Source of the DNA: Rubrivivax sp.
GTDB taxonomy: Bacteria; Pseudomonadota; Gammaproteobacteria; Burkholderiales; Burkholderiaceae_C
Assembly (NCBI GenBank): GCA_030693565.1
Contig: JAUYAJ010000605.1
Coordinates: 1-8,122, forward strand
Direction: 5' to 3'
Length of the DNA stretch: 8,122 nucleotides
Positions 1 through 7,135 of this stretch are shown in pieces. Position 1 is the stretch's first letter. Each line of letters begins with the position of its first letter. The notes beneath the pieces are model-generated. The model was given only the letters and a program-made list of their open reading frames with translations, was not told where the DNA came from and made no database searches. The position numbers and the translations under genes were made by a program.

Positions 1-200
1 GCCACGGCCTCGATGAAGCCTTGCTCGAGCAGGCTGGCCAGGGTTTCGTCGGCTTGCTGCGAAATCAGCGCCCGCAATTCGGCGTCGTTGCGCTTGCCGT
101 CGGTGACGATGAGCGCGCTGCGCAGGCGCGGCGTGAGCCGATGCTCGCGGGTTGCGATCTCGGTCAAACCCTTGGCAGTCTTGCGGTAGATGGTCGCCAT
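1..200 (-). CDS. Conserved hypothetical protein, N-terminal part (cut by window edge)
   Basis: The first 66 codons of a leftward gene are visible. It starts at an ATG on the complement of 198-200 and leaves the window at base 1 with no stop. The peptide begins MATIYRKTAKGLTEI and continues with a basic segment (LTPRLRSALIVTDGKR, residues 22-37), then an amphipathic stretch ending LLEQGFIEAV. I recall similar short N-terminal regions in Burkholderiales hypothetical proteins, but I cannot name a family. The alternating helix pattern could be a small winged-helix-like fold, which is a guess. There is no signal peptide or membrane segment in the visible part. No strong Shine-Dalgarno precedes the ATG; the leader holds a GC-rich inverted repeat at 215-239. 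It is divergent from the enoyl-CoA hydratase gene. The reading frame is preferred because it is clean from ATG to the edge and ends at a sensible spacer; overlapping frames give low-complexity Arg/Ala-rich peptides. Confidence 0.7.
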   Translation of the reverse strand, partial: MATIYRKTAKGLTEIATREHRLTPRLRSALIVTDGKRNDAELRALISQQADETLASLLEQGFIEAV

Positions 201-214
201 GCGGGCTGTTCAGG

Positions 215-239
215 GCGGCGGTTGTCGGGCAGCCGCCGC
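215..239. repeat. GC-rich inverted repeat in the divergent spacer
   Basis: GCGGCGG (215-221) and CCGCCGC (233-239) are perfect 7-base inverted arms around an 11-base loop. The repeat lies in the leader of the leftward hypothetical gene, 15 bases before its ATG. There is no U-tract, so it is not a textbook terminator. In GC-rich DNA such arms also occur by chance. A role as a leader hairpin is only possible, not shown. Confidence 0.4.
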
Positions 240-316
240 AAGGTCGCTCGAAAAGCGAAGCTTAACGCCCTCGGCGCTGCAGTGAGCGTGCAAATGTCGT
301 TCGCCCTGCTGCGGTC

Positions 317-346
317 TTCAAGCATTGACGGGCCCGCGCTTATAGT
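317..346 (+). promoter_or_regulatory. Candidate sigma-70 promoter for the enoyl-CoA hydratase gene
   Basis: TATAGT at 341-346 matches the -10 consensus at five of six bases and stands out in GC-rich sequence. With 18 bases spacing, the -35 would be TTCAAG (317-322), a poor match. A better -35 word, TTGACG, lies at 325-330 but only 10 bases from the -10, too close for the same promoter. Transcription would start near 352-354, giving a leader of about 16-18 bases. The call rests mainly on the -10 and its position. Confidence 0.4.
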
Positions 347-359
347 GTTTGCCACTGCC

Positions 360-364
360 AGGAG
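360..364 (+). promoter_or_regulatory. Ribosome binding site that fixes the hydratase start
   Basis: AGGAG at 360-364 lies 5 bases before the ATG at 370. It supports that ATG over the in-frame TTG at 349, which lies upstream of the AGGAG itself. Confidence 0.8.
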
Positions 365-369
365 ACCCC

Positions 370-1158
370 ATGAGCGAAGCCTTGATACTCACCGAAATCA
401 TCGGCGACGGCGCCCGCCGCACCGGCTTGATCACGCTGAACCGGCCCAAGCAGCTGAACGCGCTGAACGATGCCTTGATGGACCAGCTGGGCGCCGCCTT
501 GCTGGCCTGGGACGCCGACGACGCCATCGGCTGCATCGTCATCACTGGCAGTGAGCGTGCCTTCGCCGCTGGCGCTGACATTGGCGCCATGGCCGGTTAC
601 AGCTACATGGACGCCTACCTGGGCAACTACATCACCCGCAACTGGGAGACCGTGCGCCAGGTGCGCAAGCCGGTGATCGCCGCGGTGTCCGGCTTTGCGC
701 TCGGCGGCGGCTGCGAGCTGGCGATGATGTGCGACTTCATCATCGCCGCCGACAACGCCAACTTCGGCCAGCCCGAGATCAAGCTCGGCATCATCCCCGG
801 CGCCGGCGGCACCCAGCGGCTGCCGCGCGCGGTGGGCAAGGCCAAGGCGATGGACATGGTGCTGACGGCGCGCATGATGGACGCTGCCGAGGCCGAGCGC
901 GCCGGCCTGGTGTCGCGCGTGGTGCCGACGGCGCGGCTGCTCGAGGAAGCGCTGGCAGCGGCGGCGCTGATCTGCTCGATGGGCGGCGCCAGCGTGATGA
1001 TGGCCAAACAGTGTGTCAACCGCGCCTTCGAGAGCGGGCTGGCCGACGGCGTCAGCTACGAGCGCCAGATGTTCCACGCCCTCTTTGCCACCGACGACCA
1101 GAAGGAAGGCATGGACGCCTTCGTCAACAAGCGCAAGCCGGTGTTCAGGCACCGCTGA
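370..1158 (+). CDS. Enoyl-CoA hydratase (crotonase superfamily)
   Basis: A 262-residue cytosolic enzyme predicted to add water across the 2,3-double bond of trans-2-enoyl-CoA in fatty-acid or aromatic-acid beta-oxidation (EC 4.2.1.17). The length is normal for a single-domain crotonase. The oxyanion-hole elements are present: AAGADI (66-71) and the GGG of ALGGGCELAM (112-114). Both catalytic glutamates of the true hydratases are there: E116 in GGCELAMMCD and E136 in FGQPEIKLG, followed by IPGAGGTQRLPR (142-153). Having both glutamates favours a hydratase over isomerase or dehalogenase relatives. The C-terminal KEGMDAFVNKRKP (247-259) is the usual trimerisation/acyl-binding end. The ATG at 370 is chosen for its AGGAG. 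It stands alone, divergent from the left gene and convergent with the cyclase gene. It resembles PaaF and mitochondrial ECHS1 types, but the physiological pathway cannot be told from context, so no symbol is given. Confidence 0.95.
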   Translation: MSEALILTEIIGDGARRTGLITLNRPKQLNALNDALMDQLGAALLAWDADDAIGCIVITGSERAFAAGADIGAMAGYSYMDAYLGNYITRNWETVRQVRKPVIAAVSGFALGGGCELAMMCDFIIAADNANFGQPEIKLGIIPGAGGTQRLPRAVGKAKAMDMVLTARMMDAAEAERAGLVSRVVPTARLLEEALAAAALICSMGGASVMMAKQCVNRAFESGLADGVSYERQMFHALFATDDQKEGMDAFVNKRKPVFRHR

Positions 1159-1193
1159 AGCGGCGCCGCTCAGCTGCTCAGCGCGGCGCGCTG
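1154..1193. terminator. Inverted repeats between convergent genes, possible bidirectional terminator
   Basis: Two adjacent dyads sit at the meeting point of the hydratase and cyclase genes. The first pairs GCTGA (1154-1158) with TCAGC (1170-1174) around the palindromic core GCGGCGCCGC (1160-1169), with one bulged A. The second pairs CAGCGC (1179-1184) with GCGCTG (1188-1193) around GGC. Each overlaps a coding end: the first contains the hydratase stop codon, the second the last codons of the cyclase gene. Neither has a U-run on either strand, so they are not classical intrinsic terminators. They could serve as stem-loops that stall polymerase or protect 3' ends. Confidence 0.35.
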
Positions 1194-2182
1194 TAGACCG
1201 GGTCGCGGCGGGCGATGGTGGTGGCTTCGGTGGAGGCGCCGTCGACGCCGTGCGGCGACAGGAAGATCAGCGTCATCGTGTCGGCCAGCGTGACCACCGA
1301 GCCGGGCCGGACTGCGCGGTCCTGGCCTTGCCGCACCGGCTCGCCGTCGACCACGGTCGACTGGCCCGACATCGCCCGCAGCGCATAACCATCGGGCCGG
1401 CGGCGCAGCTCGAAATGCCAGCGGCTGATCTGCCGCGTCGCCGCTGGGTCGGGCAAGGCGAGCACGATGTCGTTGGCATGCCGGCCCTCGATGAGGTCGA
1501 GGCGGCCGAAAGAGACGATGTCGTGCGACGGCAGCGGGATGTTCTGCCCGGTCTCGCGGATCAGCACCGAACTGGGAAAGCGCATCGGGTCGCGCCATTC
1601 CAGGCCGAACAGCTCGACCTCGCGGGCAATGCCTTTGAGCTGGGTCGGCGGCAAGCGGCGGCACAGCAGGCGGTGGTCGGCGTCGAATTCCTGGAACACT
1701 TCGCGCGACAGCCGGATCTGCCCGGGCTCGGCCGCCGCGGCGATGCGCGCGCACAGGTTGACGGCGTCGCCGGTGACCTGGGCGCCGTCGCTGAGCACGC
1801 GGCCGAAATGCAGGCCGATGCGCAGCGTCAGCTGGTGGTCGCGGGCGCGGTGAACGTTCTCGTCGCCGACGCGCTGCAGCAGCTGGGTCAGCGCGTCAGC
1901 GGCCGCCGAGGCGGAGGTGAAACAGGCGAAGGCGCCGTCGCCCGCGGTGTCGACGACGCGGCCGCCATGGGCTGGCAGGCAGTCGGCCAGCAGGTCGAAG
2001 TGCAACTGCTGCAACTGGTGGCCGGCTTCGTCGCCGAAGCGTTCGAAGTAGGGCGTCGAGCCGACGATGTCGGTGAAAGCGAGTGCGGCGCTGATCTCGA
2101 AACGCCGCGACAACTCCTGCGACAGCAAGGTCTGCAGGCGGATGATCTCGGTCATCGTCAGCTGGGCCAGGTCGATGTTCAT
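1178..2182 (-). CDS. Class III nucleotide cyclase with C-terminal FHA domain
   Basis: A 334-residue soluble protein predicted to make cAMP or cGMP and to bind phosphothreonine peptides. Residues 5-28 form an amphipathic helix. The cyclase homology domain spans about 30-195: FTDIVGST (36-43) with metal ligand D38, DTAGDGAF (78-85) with second metal ligand D82, and GDAVNLCARI (138-147) with the transition-state residues N142 and R146. At the positions that read the base, the adenylyl-cyclase lysine is D78 and the adenylyl-cyclase aspartate is Q135, so substrate cannot be assigned by motif. The FHA domain covers about 205-310: GR at 226-227, SRWH at 253-256, and DG (279-280) where NG is usual. 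No signal peptide or membrane segment is present. The ATG at 2182 is chosen because the cyclase-family sequence begins shortly after it; its Shine-Dalgarno is weak. It is third in a unit after lysS and the flavoprotein gene, 29 bases from the latter. Confidence 0.9.
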   Translation of the reverse strand: MNIDLAQLTMTEIIRLQTLLSQELSRRFEISAALAFTDIVGSTPYFERFGDEAGHQLQQLHFDLLADCLPAHGGRVVDTAGDGAFACFTSASAAADALTQLLQRVGDENVHRARDHQLTLRIGLHFGRVLSDGAQVTGDAVNLCARIAAAAEPGQIRLSREVFQEFDADHRLLCRRLPPTQLKGIAREVELFGLEWRDPMRFPSSVLIRETGQNIPLPSHDIVSFGRLDLIEGRHANDIVLALPDPAATRQISRWHFELRRRPDGYALRAMSGQSTVVDGEPVRQGQDRAVRPGSVVTLADTMTLIFLSPHGVDGASTEATTIARRDPVYSAPR

Positions 2183-2211
2183 CGCGGCGGGCTCGGGGAA
2201 GTGGCCGTGGG

Positions 2212-2766
2212 CTAAGGTGTCAGCCAGCGGGCGCCTTGCGCGTCGAAGCGCGCGCGCCGGTGGCCATCGGCGTGCAACTCGAGCCAGTCGATGGCCTGCA
2301 CGCGGGCGCTGACGATGGCGAAATGGCCGCGGCTGTCGCGCTCGGGCAGCGCTTGACCGAGCGCGCTGCCCGGCGGCAGCGGCGAGAGGTAGTCCTGCGC
2401 CGCCGGCGTCATCTTCAGCTGCGCCCAGGCCGACGACACCAGCAGGCCTTCGGTCTCGATGTCCAGCGTCACGCGCAGCCGCAGCTGCCAGCCCAGGCTG
2501 CGCGACCACAGCACCAAGGTGCCTTCGGGGTGGGCCCGGATCTGCGCCACCTTGGCGCTGCGCGCGTCGGTGTACAGCGCCAGCGTGGCGGCGTCGTCGG
2601 CGACTTCGCGCAGCACCACGCTGCGGGCATCGGCCAGCGCGCCGTCGGTGGTGGCGAGCACGGCGACCCGCCATTCGTGCGCCGGCTGTCGGGTCGCAGC
2701 GCTCAGCTCGGCGCGGATCGCCGCTTCGATCTCGGCCAGTTGCTCCAGCCGCGCGCCGCTGTTCAC
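2212..2766 (-). CDS. Pyridoxamine 5'-phosphate oxidase-like FMN-binding protein
   Basis: A 184-residue split-barrel flavoprotein. Family-typical FMN contacts are visible: RSVVLR (48-53), TDARSAK (66-72) and the WQLRLR strand (93-98), with HPEGTLVLW (79-87) between them. This pattern fits the Alr4036-type pyridoxamine-phosphate-oxidase-like family better than true PdxH. It is shorter than PdxH (about 210-220 residues), and the usual PdxH C-terminal substrate-binding segment is not recognisable, so PNP oxidase activity should not be assumed. The start is GTG (complement of 2764-2766). It is supported by AAGG five bases upstream, inside the end of lysS, and by the one-base gap to the lysS stop codon; no ATG lies in frame nearby. 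The arrangement implies translational coupling to lysS. The stop is TAG at 2212. The substrate is unknown; F420- or heme-binding relatives share the fold, but the FMN motif is the best match. Confidence 0.85.
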   Translation of the reverse strand: MNSGARLEQLAEIEAAIRAELSAATRQPAHEWRVAVLATTDGALADARSVVLREVADDAATLALYTDARSAKVAQIRAHPEGTLVLWSRSLGWQLRLRVTLDIETEGLLVSSAWAQLKMTPAAQDYLSPLPPGSALGQALPERDSRGHFAIVSARVQAIDWLELHADGHRRARFDAQGARWLTP

Positions 2767-2767
2767 A

Positions 2768-4279
<1,512 letters not shown>

Positions 4280-4292
4280 CGTCAACTCGTTG

Positions 4293-4309
4293 AATTTGCT
4301 GCAATTTTA
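4293..4309 (-). promoter_or_regulatory. Candidate lysS promoter -10 and overlapping imperfect palindrome
   Basis: On the minus strand TAAAAT (complement of 4304-4309) is a good -10, placing the transcription start near 4297 and an 18-base leader before the lysS ATG. No convincing -35 sits 16-18 bases upstream. An AT-rich imperfect palindrome, AATTTGC-T-GCAATTT (4293-4307, six of seven arm pairs matching), overlaps the -10 and the expected start point. That position would suit an operator, though this is inference. Confidence 0.4.
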
Positions 4310-4332
4310 GGCGTGCCCCAAGGGCCGGGCCG

Positions 4333-4338
4333 TAAAAT
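4333..4338 (+). promoter_or_regulatory. Candidate -10 element for the wbpB operon
   Basis: TAAAAT at 4333-4338 matches the -10 consensus at five of six bases and lies 27 bases before the wbpB ATG, giving a predicted leader of about 20 bases. No good -35 is found 16-18 bases upstream, so an activator or a weak promoter is likely if this is real. It mirrors the TAAAAT used on the other strand for lysS, 23 bases away. Confidence 0.35.
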
Positions 4339-4365
4339 CCGCGGCTTTTCGTCGCTGCTGCACGC

Positions 4366-5436
4366 ATGAGCGCCCCATTTCCCACTGCGTTCCCGATCAC
4401 CGACCGCAAGATCCGCTTCGCGCTGGTCGGCTGCGGCCGCATTGCCGCCAACCACTTCGAGGCGCTGCGCCAGCATGGCGAGCGCGCCGAGCTGGTGGCT
4501 GTTTGCGACAACCGGCCCGAGGCCTTGGCGGCCGCGGTGGCGCGGACCGGCGCCGCCGGCTTTGCGTCGCTGGACGCCTTGCTGGCCGGCAGCGACGCCG
4601 ACATCTTGGTGCTGGCCACGCCCAGCGGCCTGCACCCGCGCCAGGCGATGCGCGCTGCCGCCGCCGGCCGCCATGTGCTGACCGAAAAGCCGATGGCCAC
4701 CAAGTGGGACGAAGGCATGCAGATGGTGCGCGCCTGCCGCGAAGCCGGCGTCAAGCTCTTCGTCGTCAAGCAGAACCGGCTCAACCCGACGATGCAGCGG
4801 CTCAAGCAAGCCGTCGAAGGCGGGCGCTTCGGCCGCATCCATATGTGCGTCGTCAACGTCTTCTGGACCCGGCCGCAGAGTTATTACGACGACGCGCCCT
4901 GGCGCGGCCGCTGGGACCTGGACGGCGGCGCCTTCCTCAACCAGGCCAGCCATTACGTCGACATGCTCGACTGGCTGGTCGGCCCGGTCGACAGCGTGCA
5001 CGCCTATACCGCGACGCTGGGCCGCGACATCGAGGCCGAGGACACCGGCGTGATGTCGGTGCGGCTGCGCCGCGGCGGGCTGGCGTCGGTCAACGTCACC
5101 ATGCTGACGCACGGCAAGAACTTCGAAGGCAGCATCACGGTGCTGGGCGAGCGCGGCACGGTGCGCATCGGCGGCGTGGCGGTGAACGAGGTCCAGCACT
5201 GGGCCTTCGACGAAGCCCAGCCCGGCGACGACAGCGTGATGGACACCAGCTACGCCGCGCCCTCGGTCTACGGACCCGGCCACCCGCTGTACTACGACAA
5301 CGTGATCGGCTCGCTGCGCGGCGACCGCCACGCCCAGGTCGACGGCTACGAAGGCCTGCGCTCGCTGGAAGTGGTGATCGCCGCCTACCGCAGCGCGCGC
5401 GACGGTGTGCGCGTCGGCCTGCCGCTGGTGTTTTGA
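4366..5436 (+). CDS. wbpB: UDP-N-acetylglucosaminuronate 3-dehydrogenase, Gfo/Idh/MocA family (WbpB/WlbA-like)
   Basis: A 356-residue NAD-dependent oxidoreductase predicted to oxidise C3 of UDP-GlcNAcA, giving the 3-keto sugar for WbpE. The N-terminal Rossmann domain (about 15-125) carries the dinucleotide loop VGCGRIAANH (21-30) and EKP (107-109), where K108 is the family's catalytic lysine. KQNRLNPT (135-142), then YYDDAPWRGRWDLDGG (173-188) and FLNQASHYVDMLDW (190-203) with H196 are typical of WbpB/WlbA rather than of other family members such as inositol dehydrogenases. The length is right for WbpB. The ATG at 4366 has no clear Shine-Dalgarno, but no other start lies in frame nearby. About 14 residues precede the first Rossmann strand. 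It heads the polysaccharide block; its TGA touches the ATG of the acetyltransferase gene with no spacer. Function rests on motifs plus the neighbouring wbpD- and wbpE-like genes. Confidence 0.9.
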   Translation: MSAPFPTAFPITDRKIRFALVGCGRIAANHFEALRQHGERAELVAVCDNRPEALAAAVARTGAAGFASLDALLAGSDADILVLATPSGLHPRQAMRAAAAGRHVLTEKPMATKWDEGMQMVRACREAGVKLFVVKQNRLNPTMQRLKQAVEGGRFGRIHMCVVNVFWTRPQSYYDDAPWRGRWDLDGGAFLNQASHYVDMLDWLVGPVDSVHAYTATLGRDIEAEDTGVMSVRLRRGGLASVNVTMLTHGKNFEGSITVLGERGTVRIGGVAVNEVQHWAFDEAQPGDDSVMDTSYAAPSVYGPGHPLYYDNVIGSLRGDRHAQVDGYEGLRSLEVVIAAYRSARDGVRVGLPLVF

Positions 5437-6027
5437 ATGACCGCGGCCTGGATCCACGCCAGCGCCATCGTCGATGACGGCGCCCAGCTCGGTGACGCCA
5501 CCCGGGTCTGGCATTTCGCCCATGTCTGCGCCGGTGCGCGCATCGGCGCGGGTTGCTCGCTGGGGCAGGGCGTCTACGTCGGCAACGACGTCGTCATCGG
5601 CAACAACGTGAAGGTCCAGAACCAGGTCTCGGTGTATGACGCGGTGACGCTGGAGGACGACGTCTTCTGCGGCCCGAGCATGGTCTTCACCAACGTCCAC
5701 AACCCGCGCGCCGCGGTGCCGCGCAAGAGCGAATACCGGCCGACCTGGGTGCGCCGCGGCGCCACGCTGGGCGCCAACTGCACCATCGTCTGCGGCACCA
5801 CCATCGGCGAATACGCTTTCGTCGGCGCCGGCGCGGTGGTCAGTCGCGACGTGCCGGCGTATGCGCTGGTGGTTGGCGTGCCGGCGCGGCGCATCGGCTG
5901 GATGAGCCGCCACGGCGAGCGGCTCGACTTGCCGGCCAGCGGCAGCGGCCAGGCGCGCTGCCCGGCCAGCGGCGACACTTACCGCCTCGACGGCGAGACT
6001 TTGACTCCATGCAGTTCACCGATCTGA
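5437..6027 (+). CDS. wbpD: UDP-2-acetamido-3-amino-glucuronate N-acetyltransferase (WbpD/WlbB-like, left-handed beta-helix)
   Basis: A 196-residue acetyl-CoA-dependent enzyme predicted to acetylate the 3-amino group made by WbpE, yielding UDP-GlcNAc(3NAc)A. Hexapeptide repeats of the left-handed beta-helix run from about 10 to 150: GARIGAG, GNDVVIGNNVKVQN (49-62), VTLEDDVFCG, ATLGANCTIVCG (109-120), TTIGEYAFVGAGAVVSRDVP (121-140). FTNVHNPRA (84-92) is the loop that marks WbpD/WlbB relatives and lies at the active site. VVGVPARRIGWM (145-156) closes the helix. The last 40 residues form a small tail, GERLDL then CPASGDTYRL (175-184), as in family members of about 190 residues. The gene starts directly at the wbpB stop and overlaps wbpE by 19 bases, so translation is probably coupled. 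Homotrimeric quaternary structure follows from the fold. Confidence 0.92.
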   Translation: MTAAWIHASAIVDDGAQLGDATRVWHFAHVCAGARIGAGCSLGQGVYVGNDVVIGNNVKVQNQVSVYDAVTLEDDVFCGPSMVFTNVHNPRAAVPRKSEYRPTWVRRGATLGANCTIVCGTTIGEYAFVGAGAVVSRDVPAYALVVGVPARRIGWMSRHGERLDLPASGSGQARCPASGDTYRLDGETLTPCSSPI

Positions 6028-7106
6028 AATCGCAGTACGCCGCGCTCAAGCCGGCCATCGACGCGCGCATCCAGCGTGTGCTCGACCACGGCCAGTACAT
6101 CATGGGCCCCGAGGTCAAGGAGCTCGAATCCGCGCTCGCCGCCTTCACCGGCGTGCGCCACTGCATCACGGTGGCCAGCGGCACCGAGGCGCTGCTGATC
6201 GCGCTGATGGCGCTGGACCTGCAGCCCTGCGACGAAGTCATCACCACGCCCTTCACCTTTGCCGCCACCGCCGAGATGATCGTGCTGGCCGGCGCGCGGC
6301 CGGTGTTCGTCGACATCGAGCCTGACACCTGCAACATCGACGTCGCTTTGATCGAAGCGGCGATCACGCCGCGCAGCAAGGCCATCATGCCGGTCAGCCT
6401 GTACGGCCAGGTCGCTGACATGGCCGAGATCAACGCCATCGCGGCGCGCCACGGGCTGGCAGTGATCGAGGACGCGGCGCAGAGCTTTGGCGCGCTGTAC
6501 CAAGGCCGGCGTTCGTGCGCGCTGTCGACCTTTGGTGCCACCAGCTTCTTCCCCAGCAAGCCGCTGGGCTGTTATGGCGACGGCGGCGCGCTGTTCACCG
6601 ACGACGAGCGGCTGGCGCAGGCGGCGCGCGAAATTCGCGTCCACGGCCAGAGCGCGCGTTACACCCACACCCGGCTCGGCGTCGGCGGGCGCATGGACAC
6701 GCTGCAATGCGCGATCGTGCTGGCCAAGTTCGAGCGTTTCGACTGGGAATTGCAGAGCCGCGCCGAACTCGGCGCGCGCTACCAGCGCCAGCTGGCCGGC
6801 GCCGGCTTCGAGGCGGTGACGGTGCGGCCTGACCGCAATTCGGTCTGGGCGCAGATGACGGTGTTCGTGGACGCGCGCCAAGCCGTGCAGACGGCTTTGC
6901 AGGCGCAAGGCATCCCGACGGCGGTGCACTACCCCAAGCCCTTGCACCAGCAGCCCGCCTATGCGGCTTACGGCAAGGCCGACGCCTGCCCGCACAGCGT
7001 CAGCGCCAGCCAGCGTGTGCTCAGCCTGCCGATGAGCGCCGACCTCAGCGAGGCCGATCTGGACCGCGTGATCGCTGCGCTGGCGGCGACCCGGGTCGCC
7101 GCCTGA
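6009..7106 (+). CDS. wbpE: PLP-dependent sugar aminotransferase, DegT/DnrJ/EryC1/StrS family (WbpE/WlbC-like)
   Basis: A 365-residue enzyme predicted to transfer an amino group from glutamate to C3 of the 3-keto UDP-GlcNAcA made by WbpB. MQFTDLKSQYAAL (1-13) and GQYIMGPEVKELE (28-40) are the standard family N-terminus. SGTEALLIAL (57-66) binds the PLP phosphate. IEDAAQSFGA (153-162) holds D155, which pairs with the pyridine nitrogen, and Q158. SFFPSKPLGCYGDGG (179-193) carries the Schiff-base lysine K184. RVHGQSARYTHTRLGVGGRMD and the C-terminal VHYPKPLHQQPAY are also typical. Complete length with no missing residues. The ATG at 6009 lies inside the end of wbpD in another frame (19-base overlap); a weak GGCGAG precedes it. 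The flippase gene follows after 29 bases. Other nucleotide-sugar aminotransferases share these motifs; the WbpE assignment depends on the neighbours. Confidence 0.92.
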   Translation: MQFTDLKSQYAALKPAIDARIQRVLDHGQYIMGPEVKELESALAAFTGVRHCITVASGTEALLIALMALDLQPCDEVITTPFTFAATAEMIVLAGARPVFVDIEPDTCNIDVALIEAAITPRSKAIMPVSLYGQVADMAEINAIAARHGLAVIEDAAQSFGALYQGRRSCALSTFGATSFFPSKPLGCYGDGGALFTDDERLAQAAREIRVHGQSARYTHTRLGVGGRMDTLQCAIVLAKFERFDWELQSRAELGARYQRQLAGAGFEAVTVRPDRNSVWAQMTVFVDARQAVQTALQAQGIPTAVHYPKPLHQQPAYAAYGKADACPHSVSASQRVLSLPMSADLSEADLDRVIAALAATRVAA

Positions 7107-7135
7107 GCCAGGCTGGCGCAGCCACCGCGCGCGTG

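Noticed and set aside
325..330. TTGACG as the -35 for the hydratase promoter
   Set aside because: It is only 10 bases from TATAGT and no -10-like word lies 16-18 bases downstream of it.
349..369. TTG start seven codons upstream for the hydratase
   Set aside because: The AGGAG at 360-364 lies after that TTG and five bases before the ATG at 370.
1013..2215. A 400-codon plus-strand open frame opposite the cyclase gene
   Set aside because: It begins inside the hydratase gene in another frame and has no recognisable domain, while the opposite strand encodes clear cyclase and FHA motifs.
2183..2674. N-terminal extension of the cyclase frame into the flavoprotein gene
   Set aside because: The frame stays open upstream of 2182, but the extension translates to Arg/Ala-rich sequence and overlaps the flavoprotein gene in a different frame. 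The ATG at 2182 begins the family-like sequence.
4282..5913. A 543-codon open frame on the minus strand opposite wbpB and wbpD
   Set aside because: It has the same low-complexity Ala/His/Asp/Val composition and lies fully under two well-supported genes; it would also run across the divergent promoter region.
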